Shown: positions 7,132 through 13,226 of the stretch, in pieces
Position numbering within the stretch: the stretch's first letter is position 1
Layout of the letters: the number at the start of each line of letters is the position of its first letter
NCBI GenBank assembly: GCA_036490215.1
Contig: DASXEH010000090.1
Span: forward strand, 1-13,226
Length of the DNA: 13,226 nucleotides
Direction: 5' to 3'
Origin: JASHSH01 sp036490215
GTDB taxonomy: Bacteria > Pseudomonadota > Alphaproteobacteria > Rhodospirillales > Magnetospirillaceae
The notes under the pieces: generated by a model
The model's input: only the letters and a program-made list of their open reading frames with translations
Databases searched by the model: none
Told to the model about the DNA's origin: nothing
Program-made: the position numbers and the translations under genes

Positions 7132-8841
7132 TCAAAATAGAAAATAGCGCTGCGCCATCGGCAGCACGGTTGCTGGTTCGCAGGTGAGCAACTCGCCATC
7201 GGCGCGCACCTCGTAGGTCTCGGAGTCGACCTCGACATTCGGCGTAGCGCCGTTGAGGACCATGTCCTTTTTCTTCAGCTTGCGCGTGCCGGAAACCGGC
7301 AACACCATGCGGTCGAGCTTCAACTGCTTGGCGATGCCGGCCTTGACCGCCGCCTGTGAGACGAACGTGACGCAGGACGAAGTCAGCGCGCGGCCGAAGC
7401 TGCCGAACATCGGGCGATAATGGACCGGCTGCGGCGTTGGGATCGAGGCGTTGGGATCGCCCATCAGGGCCGCGGCGATGGTGCCGCATTTCAGGATCAT
7501 GTCGGGCTTCACGCCGAAGAAGGCGGGCTTCCACAACACGAGATCGGCCAGCTTGCCTTTCTCGACCGAGCCGATGTGCTTCGACAGGCCCTGGGCCAGC
7601 GCGGGATTGATCGTGTATTTGGCGACATAGCGGCGCACGCGGAAATTGTCGTTGTCGCCTTTCTCGTCTTTCAGGCGGCCGCGCTGCACGCGCATCTTGT
7701 GCGCCGTCTGCCAGCACCGCGTGATCACCTCGCCGACGCGGCCCATCGCCTGGCTGTCGGACGAGATCATCGAGATCACGCCCATGTCGTGCAGGATGTC
7801 TTCCGCCGCGATCGTCTCCTTGCGGATACGGCTTTCGGCGAAGGCCACATCTTCGGTGATGCGTGGATCGAGATGGTGGCAGACCATCAGCATGTCGAGA
7901 TGTTCGTCGAGCGTGTTCACCGTGTAGGGCCGCGTCGGATTGGTCGAGGATGGCAGCACGTTCGGCAGGCCGCAGACCTTGAGGATGTCGGGTGCGTGAC
8001 CGCCGCCCGCGCCTTCGGTGTGGAAGGCGTGGATGGTGCGGTTCTTGAACGCGGCGATCGTATGCTCGACGAAGCCGCTTTCGTTGAGCGTATCGGTATG
8101 GATCGCGACCTGAACATCCATCTCGTCGGCGACCGAGAGACAGTTGTCGATGGCGGCCGGCGTGGTGCCCCAATCTTCGTGCAGCTTCAGGCCGCAGGCG
8201 CCGGCCTTGACTTGCTCGCGCAGCGAGTCCTTCTGCGACGCATTGCCCTTGCCGAAGAAGCCGAGATTGATCGGCAGGCCTTCGGCGGCTTCGAGCATGC
8301 GCGCCATGTGCCAGGGGCCGGGCGTGCAGGTGGTGGCGCTGGTGCCTTCGGCCGGGCCGGTGCCGCCGCCGAGCATCGTGGTGACGCCGGAATAGAGTGC
8401 GTCGTCCACCTGCTGCGGGCTGATGAAATGGATGTGTGAGTCGATACCGCCCGCCGTGACGATGCGGCCTTCGCCGGCGATCGCTTCAGTGCCGGGGCCG
8501 ATGATGATGTCCACGCCCGGCTGCACGTCGGGATTGCCTGCCTTGCCGATGCCGGCGATGCGGCCGTCCTTGATGCCGATATCGGCTTTGACGATGCCCC
8601 AGTGATCGATGATCAGCGCATTGGTGATCACGGTGTCCACCGCGCCTTGGGCACGCGTGCGCTGCGACTGGCCCATACCGTCGCGGATCACCTTGCCGCC
8701 GCCGAACTTCACCTCTTCGCCATAGATGGTGAAATCCTTCTCCACCTCGACGATCAATTCGGTATCGGCCAGACGCACCTTGTCGCCCACGGTGGGGCCG
8801 AACATGCCGGCATAGGCCGCGCGGGAAATCTTCGTCGCCAT
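7132..8841 (-). CDS. ureC: Urease subunit alpha (catalytic)
   Basis: Nickel-dependent amidohydrolase subunit that hydrolyses urea to ammonia and carbamate in the cytoplasm. At 569 residues it is full length. Every active-site residue of the Klebsiella enzyme is present at a constant offset of +2. They are H136 and H138 ('DSHIHF'), the carbamylated K219 and H221 ('GLKLHEDW'), H248, H274, C321-H322 ('VCHHLDPR') and D362 ('SSDSQAMG'). The ATG start at 8841 lies 2 nt after the ureB stop, with GAGAGGG 8 nt upstream inside the end of ureB. The gene is followed by 21 nt and then a palindromic repeat. Confidence 0.99.
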   Translation of the reverse strand: MATKISRAAYAGMFGPTVGDKVRLADTELIVEVEKDFTIYGEEVKFGGGKVIRDGMGQSQRTRAQGAVDTVITNALIIDHWGIVKADIGIKDGRIAGIGKAGNPDVQPGVDIIIGPGTEAIAGEGRIVTAGGIDSHIHFISPQQVDDALYSGVTTMLGGGTGPAEGTSATTCTPGPWHMARMLEAAEGLPINLGFFGKGNASQKDSLREQVKAGACGLKLHEDWGTTPAAIDNCLSVADEMDVQVAIHTDTLNESGFVEHTIAAFKNRTIHAFHTEGAGGGHAPDILKVCGLPNVLPSSTNPTRPYTVNTLDEHLDMLMVCHHLDPRITEDVAFAESRIRKETIAAEDILHDMGVISMISSDSQAMGRVGEVITRCWQTAHKMRVQRGRLKDEKGDNDNFRVRRYVAKYTINPALAQGLSKHIGSVEKGKLADLVLWKPAFFGVKPDMILKCGTIAAALMGDPNASIPTPQPVHYRPMFGSFGRALTSSCVTFVSQAAVKAGIAKQLKLDRMVLPVSGTRKLKKKDMVLNGATPNVEVDSETYEVRADGELLTCEPATVLPMAQRYFLF

Positions 8842-8843
8842 GA

Positions 8844-9248
8844 TCAGCGCCCTCTCTTTTTGGCCGCAGTCGCGGCGGGCTTCTTAGCGGGTTTCTTCGC
8901 AGCAGGCTTCTTGGCTTTCGCCTTTGCGGCTGGCTTGCTCTTCTCGAGTGCGCCGTTGATCAGGCCCTGAAAGCCATAGACCTTGCGATCGCCGGCATAG
9001 GCGACGAGGCCGACCTCGCGCGTCTGGCCGGGCTCGAAGCGCACCGCTGTGCCCGCCGCGATGTCGAGGCGGAAGCCGCGCGCCTTGTCGCGGTCGAACT
9101 TCAGTGCGGGGTTGGTCTCGAAGAAGTGATAGTGGCTGCCCACCTGGATCGGCCGGTCACCGGTATTGGCAACCGCGAGTTTGATCGTGGGGCGGCCGGC
9201 GTTGAGTTCGATCTCGCCCGCCGCGGGAATGATTTCGCCTGGAATCAT
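8844..9248 (-). CDS. ureB: Urease subunit beta with Lys/Ala-rich C-terminal tail
   Basis: Structural beta subunit of the three-subunit bacterial urease. Residues 1-102 are an ordinary UreB, with 'IPGEIIPAAGEIELNAGR', 'GSHYHFFETN', 'RFEPGQTREV' and 'YGFQGLINGAL'. Most UreB proteins end near there. This one continues with about 32 residues (103-134) containing 12 Lys, 2 Arg, 11 Ala and 4 Pro in 'AAKKPAKKPAA'-like units, similar in composition to histone H1-like tails. The reading frame is intact through the tail and ends 2 nt before ureC, so the extension looks genuine and not an artefact of a missed stop. GAGAGG precedes the ATG start, and ureA ends 10 nt upstream. Confidence 0.97.
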   Translation of the reverse strand: MIPGEIIPAAGEIELNAGRPTIKLAVANTGDRPIQVGSHYHFFETNPALKFDRDKARGFRLDIAAGTAVRFEPGQTREVGLVAYAGDRKVYGFQGLINGALEKSKPAAKAKAKKPAAKKPAKKPAATAAKKRGR

Positions 9249-9258
9249 TTTTGGCCTC

Positions 9259-9561
9259 TCAGCGTACGGGATGGTGGACGGTGACGAGCTTGGTGCCGTC
9301 GGGGAAGGTGGCTTCCACCTGCACCTCGTGGATCATCTCGGGCACGCCTTCCATGACCTGATCGCGCTTCACGACATGGGCGCCGGCCTGCATCAGCTCG
9401 GCCACCGAGCGGCCGTCGCGCGCGCCTTCGACCACGAAATCGGTGATCAGCGCCACCGCTTCCGGATAGTTGAGCTTCACGCCCCGGCCGAGGCGATTGC
9501 GCGCCACCTGGGCGGCCATCGCCACCAGCAGTTTGTCTTTTTCACGCGGCGTCAAATTCAT
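9259..9561 (-). CDS. ureA: Urease subunit gamma
   Basis: Smallest structural urease subunit, 100 residues, the normal length. It opens with the family signature 'MNLTPREKDKLLVAMAAQVA' and contains 'GVKLNYPEAVALI' and 'VPEMIHEVQVEATFPDGTKL', ending 'VTVHHPVR'. The ATG start at 9561 has GGGGGA 7 nt upstream. It is separated from ureD by 173 nt that hold a palindromic repeat, so ureA-ureB-ureC form a tight translational block of their own. Confidence 0.98.
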   Translation of the reverse strand: MNLTPREKDKLLVAMAAQVARNRLGRGVKLNYPEAVALITDFVVEGARDGRSVAELMQAGAHVVKRDQVMEGVPEMIHEVQVEATFPDGTKLVTVHHPVR

Positions 9562-9584
9562 GCGTCAGTCCCCCAAATTTGGTT

Positions 9585-9699
9585 CGTCATGCCCGCGTGG
9601 GCGTTTTTCTACAACCATCCAATTCGTCACTCCCGCGAAAGCGGGAGTCCAGAGCCGTTTCCCGTGAGGCCCTGGATGCCCGCCTTCGCGGGCATGACG
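9585..9699. repeat. REP-like inverted hairpin doublet between ureD and ureA
   Basis: Two hairpins lie in inverted orientation. ACTCCCGC/GCGGGAGT (9629-9636 and 9641-9648) has a GAAA loop. ATGCCCGC/GCGGGCAT (9676-9683 and 9688-9695) has a CTTC loop. The whole arms at 9625-9654 and 9670-9699 are imperfect reverse complements, with outer ends CGTCA and TGACG. A partial third half, CGTCATGCCCGCG, sits at 9585-9597 and matches the reverse complement of the right end exactly. 'CGTCAT-CCCGC-GAA-GCGGG-ATCCAG' palindromes are familiar dispersed repeats in proteobacterial genomes; the REP/REPIN label is inference. It fills most of the ureD-ureA spacer and contains no gene. Confidence 0.75.
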
Positions 9700-9734
9700 T
9701 TGAGAGGCAGCTCAATCTCACTTCACCGGCTCAA

Positions 9735-10586
9735 CTAAATATGCCAAAGCGGCGGCAGGCGTGCGGGCAACCCGCCGGCCTGTGCCCTTAACAACGTCCA
9801 TGCCGCGCCGTAGTGGCGGCGTAGTGCCAAATTATCCCAAGCCAGCCAGCGCGCGATCAGCAGACCGGCGACGGCAGTCGCGCCGAAGCGCACACCTTCT
9901 GGCGGCTCAAGTTCACGAAGCGCATCGCGATAGGTGGCGGCGTCGGGCGCGTGCAGGATCAGCAGTCCCGATGCGCTGGCATCGGCGAAGGTGGTCGGGT
10001 GCGCGAGCGGCGTGCGCAGATCGCCTTCCATATGCAGCGCATCGGCCCAGATCATGCGGCCGCTGCGCGTCACTTCGATCACGTCGCGGATCAGGCCGGT
10101 GTTGAGCGACTCGCCATGGGCCTTGCGGCCGAAGACCAAGATTTCACCCGTCAGCGTCCGCGCCGTCTCGGCGATCTCGATGCGCGCGCGGCGCGCGAGC
10201 TTCGATCCGTCGAATAGGATCGTCTCCTGCGGCATCCATTCGAGCCAGGAGTCGCTCTCGGCGGTGAGCTCGATCTCCATCACCGCGGTCTCGCCATTGG
10301 AGCGATAGATCTTCTCGGCGGCCTGGCCCATCGCGAGAACCTGCGCGCCGGGCATCGCGGTGATGCGCACGCAATGACGATCGCCGCCGACCACGCCGCC
10401 TGATGTGTTGGTCAGGCAGGCGGTCAGCGGTTCGTCTTCGGGCACGCGCGGGAACAGAAGGCGCAGCGGCGCGGCCTGGGCCAGATCGGCCAAGCGCGTG
10501 ACGCCGTCCTCTTTCTTCACGGCCAAGGCCGCATAACCGGGGCGCATGCCGGCACGTTGCCGCAGCGGCGCCCCGATGTAACTCAC
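9735..10586 (-). CDS. ureD: Urease accessory protein UreD
   Basis: Scaffold protein that binds apo-urease first and, with UreF and UreG, channels nickel to the active site. Recognisable segments are 'APLRQRAGMRPGYAAL' at the start, then 'LTNTSGGVVGGD', 'YRSNGE', 'WMPQETILFDGS' and 'FGRKAHGES'. I start it at GTG 10586 (283 residues). This GTG overlaps the puuE stop as GTGA, and AAGGGA lies 8 nt upstream. A TTG at 10622 would add 12 residues inside puuE and is less likely. The tight overlap with puuE ties urease maturation to ureide degradation at the translational level. A repeat-containing spacer separates it from ureA. Confidence 0.95.
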   Translation of the reverse strand: MSYIGAPLRQRAGMRPGYAALAVKKEDGVTRLADLAQAAPLRLLFPRVPEDEPLTACLTNTSGGVVGGDRHCVRITAMPGAQVLAMGQAAEKIYRSNGETAVMEIELTAESDSWLEWMPQETILFDGSKLARRARIEIAETARTLTGEILVFGRKAHGESLNTGLIRDVIEVTRSGRMIWADALHMEGDLRTPLAHPTTFADASASGLLILHAPDAATYRDALRELEPPEGVRFGATAVAGLLIARWLAWDNLALRRHYGAAWTLLRAQAGGLPARLPPLWHI

Positions 10587-11518
10587 GCCTTCGTTCCCTT
10601 GTAGGGATGCTTGGCGATCCAATGCTTGGCGATGTCGAGCCTTGTACAGACCCAGGCCTTGTCGTGCTTCTGCACATGATCGAGGAAACGCATCAGCGAC
10701 GCCGCGCGCCCCGGACGGCCGACCAGGCGGCAGTGCAGGCCGATCGACATCATCTTCGGCGCGTCGGCGCCTTCGGCATAGAGCACGTCGAAGGCGTCGC
10801 GCAGATAGGCGTAGAACTGATCGCCCGCATTGAAGCCGTTGTTGGTGGCGAAGCGCATGTCATTGGCGTCCAGCGTATAGGGCACCATCAGCTGCGGCCG
10901 GCCGTAGTCGTCGTTCCAATAGGGCAGATCGTCGGAATAGCAGTCGGCGCAGTAGAGGAACCCGCCTTCCTCGGCAACGATCTTGATGCTGTTGGGACCG
11001 GCGCGGCCGATATAGGCGCCCAGCGGCCGGTCGCCGGTCATGCGCTGCTGCACCTCGATGGCCAGGCGCAGATGTTCGCGCTCCACCGCTTCGGGAATGT
11101 CCTGATAGTTGATCCAGCGCCAGCCATGGGTGGCGATTTCCCATTTGGCGTCCATCATCGCCTTCACGATCTCGGGATGGCGTTCCATCGCCATGCCCAC
11201 GGCGTAAACGGTGACGGGCAGGTTACGCTGGGTGAACATCCGGTGCAGGCGCCAGAAGCCGGCGCGGCTGCCGTATTCGTAGATGCTCTCCATATTCATA
11301 TGGCGCTGGCCGACAAAGGGCATCGCGCCGATGATCTCGGACAGGAACGCCTCGGAAGCCGCATCGCCATGGAGGATGTTGTTCTCGCCGCCTTCCTCGT
11401 AGTTGATCACGAACTGCACCGCCACGCGGGCGCCGCCGGGCCAGGCCGCGTTGGGCACGTGCTGGCCATAGCCCACCATGTCGCGGGGGTAAGCGGGAAC
11501 CTTCGAGGACAATGACAT
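10583..11518 (-). CDS. puuE: Allantoinase PuuE (polysaccharide-deacetylase-like fold)
   Basis: Hydrolyses allantoin to allantoate in purine/ureide catabolism. PuuE is the cofactor-light, deacetylase-fold allantoinase, unrelated to AllB. Counted from ATG 11518 it has 311 residues, the usual family length. Diagnostic segments are 'YPRDMVGYGQHVPNAAWPGG', 'VQFVINYEEGGENN', 'LHGDAASEAFLSEI', 'YEYGSRAGFWRL', 'GAYIGRAGPNS', 'YWNDDYGRPQLMVPYTLDAN' and 'MMSIGLHCRLVGRPGR'. Longer in-frame starts (ATG 11572, TTG 11599) are unlikely because they lie upstream of the predicted sigma-54 transcription start and would add an unrelated leader. AAGGGAG lies immediately before the chosen ATG, closer than usual. 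Its stop overlaps ureD. It is the first gene of the ureide-urease operon. Confidence 0.93.
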   Translation of the reverse strand: MSLSSKVPAYPRDMVGYGQHVPNAAWPGGARVAVQFVINYEEGGENNILHGDAASEAFLSEIIGAMPFVGQRHMNMESIYEYGSRAGFWRLHRMFTQRNLPVTVYAVGMAMERHPEIVKAMMDAKWEIATHGWRWINYQDIPEAVEREHLRLAIEVQQRMTGDRPLGAYIGRAGPNSIKIVAEEGGFLYCADCYSDDLPYWNDDYGRPQLMVPYTLDANDMRFATNNGFNAGDQFYAYLRDAFDVLYAEGADAPKMMSIGLHCRLVGRPGRAASLMRFLDHVQKHDKAWVCTRLDIAKHWIAKHPYKGTKA

Positions 11519-11542
11519 CTCCCTTTTTGGATCGTTATTTGG

Positions 11543-11559
11543 TGCAAGGCGCGCGCCAA
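11543..11559 (-). promoter_or_regulatory. Sigma-54 (-24/-12) promoter of the puuE-ure operon
   Basis: Read on the minus strand, TTGGCGCGCGCCTTGCA matches the RpoN consensus TGGCACG-N4-TTGCA in all but one position. The invariant GG (11557-11556) and GC (11545-11544) are separated by exactly 10 nt. This puts transcription start near 11532, giving a leader of about 14 nt before the puuE ATG at 11518. Sigma-54 promoters with NtrC-type activators are common for nitrogen scavenging genes, which fits the genes served. No convincing activator-binding site was identified. Confidence 0.65.
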
Positions 11560-11627
11560 TCGACTTCACCATTTTTTCCCACTGCCAACAAGCGGTCAAA
11601 GGATACCGATTGGAGCAGGATCGGGCC

Positions 11628-11655
11628 TTGCCAGCCTAATTTCGAGGCATACACT
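11628..11655 (+). promoter_or_regulatory. Candidate sigma-70-type promoter for the amidohydrolase gene
   Basis: TTGCCA (11628-11633) and TACACT (11650-11655) are separated by 16 bp and would start transcription near 11662, about 23 nt before the first ATG of the gene. The -35 matches 5 of 6 consensus bases and the -10 matches 4 of 6. It is the best pair I see on the plus strand of the divergent spacer. Confidence 0.35.
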
Positions 11656-11684
11656 GGCGGGCACTCTGGGGTGTTCAGCAACCG

Positions 11685-12938
11685 ATGGTCTCCATGTCAG
11701 AAAATCCGGCTACCAAGATCGGAACCCATATCGTTGATCGGTGCGTCGCGTTGGCGGCGCTGACCGAAGAGCCGGACGTGATGACGCGCACCTTCCTGAC
11801 GCCGATGCACAAGGCGGCCAACGAAAAGGTGGCCGGCTGGATGCGCGAAGCGGGGATGACCGCGCAGCAGGACGCGATCGGCAATATGGTCGGCCGCTAT
11901 GAGGGCACCAAACCCGATGCGCCGGTGGTGATGATCGGCAGTCATCTCGACACGGTGCGCAATGGTGGCCGCTATGACGGGATCATGGGGGTGATCACCG
12001 GCATCGCGGTAGTGGAAGCCCTGCACAAGGCCGGGCGGCGCTTGCCCTTCGCGGTCGAGGTGGTGGGCTTCGGCGATGAAGAGGGCGTGCGCTTCGACGC
12101 CACCCTGATCGGTAGTCGCGCCATTGCCGGCACGCTGCCCTCATCGATTCTCCAGGCCAAGGATGCCGAGGGCACCACGCTTGCGAAGGCGCTTACCGAA
12201 TTCGGCCTCGACCCGAAAAAGGTCAACGATGTGGTGCGCCATCGCGGCGATCTGCTCGCCTATCTCGAAGTGCATATCGAGCAGGGGCCGGTGCTGGAGC
12301 GCGAGAATCTGCCGCTGGGCGTGGTCACCGCGATCTGTGGCGCGACGCGGCGGCGCTTCCACTTCACCGGCGAGGCCGGGCATGCGGGCACGGTGCCGAT
12401 GAACGCGCGAAAGGATGCGCTCGTGGGCGCGGCCGAGGCGGTGCTGGCCGCCGAAGCGGTAGGGCGCGAACACGGCATCGTGGCCACCGTGGGCCGCATC
12501 GCCGCCGAGCCGGGGGCGATCAATGTGGTGCCGGGCGGCGCCAGCTTCACCCTCGATCTGCGCGCCGATGCCGACACCAAACGCGCCGCCGCGCTTGCCG
12601 ATCTCGACACGCGCATCAATCAGATCGCCAAGCGGCGCAGCCTCGCGATGACCGCCGAAACCTTCCACGACGCGCCGGCCTCGCCCTGCGCACCGCATCT
12701 GCAAGAGCTGTTCGGCGGCGCGATCGAATCGCTGGGTTTCAAATCGATCAAACTGCCCAGCGGCGCCGGCCATGACGGTATGGCAATGGTGGCCATCGCG
12801 CCGATCGGCATGCTGTTCGTCCGCTGCGCGAAGGGCATCTCGCACAATCCCGCCGAGGCCGTGATCGCCGATGACGTGGGGCTGGGTGCGCTGGCGCTGA
12901 GCGCCGCGCTGGAGAAGTTGGCGGGGAAGGCGGGATAA
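11685..12938 (+). CDS. allC: Allantoate amidohydrolase (M20 family)
   Basis: Di-metal amidohydrolase of the Zn peptidase M20 family. In this setting it most likely converts allantoate to ureidoglycine, CO2 and ammonia. The 417 residues show H87 and D89 in 'GSHLDTV', the bridging D98 ('GGRYDGIMG'), E132-E133 ('GDEEGVRF'), H197 ('EVHIEQGPVLE'), H233 ('GEAGHAGTVPM'), 'PSGAGHDGMAM' and H387 ('GISHNPAE'). These motifs are shared by allantoate amidohydrolase, N-carbamoyl-L-amino acid hydrolase and ureidoglycolate amidohydrolase. The allantoate assignment therefore leans on the divergent puuE-urease operon. The start is ATG 11685 with a weak GGGGTG 11 nt upstream; ATG 11694 is an equally possible start. 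A short secreted-protein gene follows after 30 nt. Confidence 0.88.
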   Translation: MVSMSENPATKIGTHIVDRCVALAALTEEPDVMTRTFLTPMHKAANEKVAGWMREAGMTAQQDAIGNMVGRYEGTKPDAPVVMIGSHLDTVRNGGRYDGIMGVITGIAVVEALHKAGRRLPFAVEVVGFGDEEGVRFDATLIGSRAIAGTLPSSILQAKDAEGTTLAKALTEFGLDPKKVNDVVRHRGDLLAYLEVHIEQGPVLERENLPLGVVTAICGATRRRFHFTGEAGHAGTVPMNARKDALVGAAEAVLAAEAVGREHGIVATVGRIAAEPGAINVVPGGASFTLDLRADADTKRAAALADLDTRINQIAKRRSLAMTAETFHDAPASPCAPHLQELFGGAIESLGFKSIKLPSGAGHDGMAMVAIAPIGMLFVRCAKGISHNPAEAVIADDVGLGALALSAALEKLAGKAG

Positions 12939-12968
12939 GTAGGCTCTCGAACCTTCTGGGAGACTTAA

Positions 12969-13226
12969 ATGCGTGTCGCGCCGCTAGTGGTGCTTTGTGG
13001 TCTCGCTGTCGCTACTTTCTGTCTGAGCTATCGCGGGGCTTCGGCGGCCCCCAGCTTTGATTGCGGGAATGCCCGCACCACAGTTGAGAAGGTCATTTGC
13101 GACAGTCCGAAATTGTCTGACCTCGATGCTGATTTGAAAGTCGCTTACGACACACGTCTAAATCAATTAAGTGCGGCCGAAAAGAAAACGCTCGTTGAAG
13201 AGCAGCGAACTTGGCTCAAGAAGCGG
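12969..13226 (+). CDS. LprI/DUF1311-like secreted protein, 5' part only
   Basis: The frame opens at ATG 12969 with GGGAG 7 nt upstream and stays open for 86 codons to the window edge, so the 3' end is missing. Residues 1-26 look like a signal peptide, with a hydrophobic 'LVVLCGLAVATFCL' core ending 'ASA-A'. The mature part has the pattern of the lysozyme-inhibitor LprI-like N-terminal domain (DUF1311). That pattern is 'FDCGNARTTVEKVICDSPKL' with cysteines at 32 and 44, then 'LDADLKVAYDTRL' and the 'EEQRTWLKKR' end. Only a few such proteins have been tested as lysozyme inhibitors, so the role here is open. Its codon use is less GC-biased than that of the amidohydrolase 30 nt upstream. Confidence 0.8.
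   Translation, partial: MRVAPLVVLCGLAVATFCLSYRGASAAPSFDCGNARTTVEKVICDSPKLSDLDADLKVAYDTRLNQLSAAEKKTLVEEQRTWLKKR

Noticed and set aside
6968..8173. 401-codon minus-strand frame overlapping ureC in another phase and running through the repeat
   Set aside because: The ureC frame carries every urease active-site residue. This alternative is Arg/Pro-rich and includes non-coding repeat sequence.
7420..8439. 339-codon plus-strand frame opposite ureC
   Set aside because: It is antisense to the catalytic core of ureC, with no ribosome site or recognisable domain.
9591..9607. Terminator-like GCCC-GCGT-GGGC followed by GTTTTT on the plus strand
   Set aside because: The stem is only 4 bp, no plus-strand gene lies upstream, and the sequence is explained as part of the repeat.
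11571..11599. TTGACC-N17-AAAAAT as a sigma-70 promoter for puuE
   Set aside because: The -10 match is 4 of 6 and off-consensus. The sigma-54 element downstream is far closer to its consensus and suits the function. Kept only as an alternative start.
11556..11613. Inverted pair CCAATCG (11556-11562) and CGATTGG (11607-11613) as an operator
   Set aside because: These are 7-bp half-sites 44 bp apart, and the first overlaps the sigma-54 element. There is no further symmetry to support an operator.
11661..11674. Possible NtrC half-sites GCAC-N6-GTGT about 105 bp upstream of the sigma-54 element
   Set aside because: The location is right, but the spacing is one base short of the GCAC-N7-GTGC pattern and one half is imperfect. 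It is not distinguishable from chance.

Overview
The window is GC-rich, densely packed DNA with alphaproteobacterial character. The evidence is the codon use, the urease subunit layout with separate UreA, UreB and UreC, a 'DVFGEGVNIAARM'-type class III cyclase, and dispersed GC-rich palindromic repeats. The genus cannot be fixed from sequence alone. Eleven complete genes lie on the minus strand or diverge from it, and one partial gene runs off the right end. No stretch over 300 bases lacks a gene. Bases 1-132 hold no gene or convincing terminator that I can see. No RNA gene, CRISPR array or integrase was found.

Left block (133-3939, minus strand, transcribed right to left): a three-gene operon of a type II secretion / type IV pilus-like apparatus. 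It encodes a bitopic TPR protein with a GspB/MshN-like N-terminus, a GspA/ExeA/MshM-type AAA ATPase with a long Ala/Pro/Thr-rich tail, and a prepilin peptidase. The genes are 4 nt apart or overlap by 4 nt. No pseudopilin, secretin or GspE/F gene lies within the window.

Middle (4070-5098, minus): a membrane-anchored class III adenylate cyclase with all its catalytic residues. It lies 61 nt downstream of ureG, so it could be read through from the urease operon or have its own promoter.

Right block (5160-11518, minus): an eight-gene ureide/urea nitrogen operon, puuE-ureD-ureA-ureB-ureC-ureE-ureF-ureG. PuuE opens allantoin to allantoate, and urease (UreABC, matured by UreDEFG) splits urea to ammonia and carbonate. 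A divergent allantoate amidohydrolase gene (11685-12938, plus) supplies the step between. The ureidoglycine and ureidoglycolate steps that release urea, and any nickel, urea or allantoin transporter, are not in the window. A very good sigma-54 -24/-12 element sits just upstream of puuE, which suggests nitrogen-limitation control. Two unrelated palindromic repeats interrupt the operon, one between ureD and ureA and one between ureC and ureE. They bracket the structural subunit genes ureABC.

The right edge carries the first 86 codons of a secreted LprI/DUF1311-like protein. The points most worth checking are the sigma-54 promoter, a lysine/alanine-rich histone-H1-like tail on UreB, and a repeat whose terminal G-run doubles as the only Shine-Dalgarno candidate of ureE.
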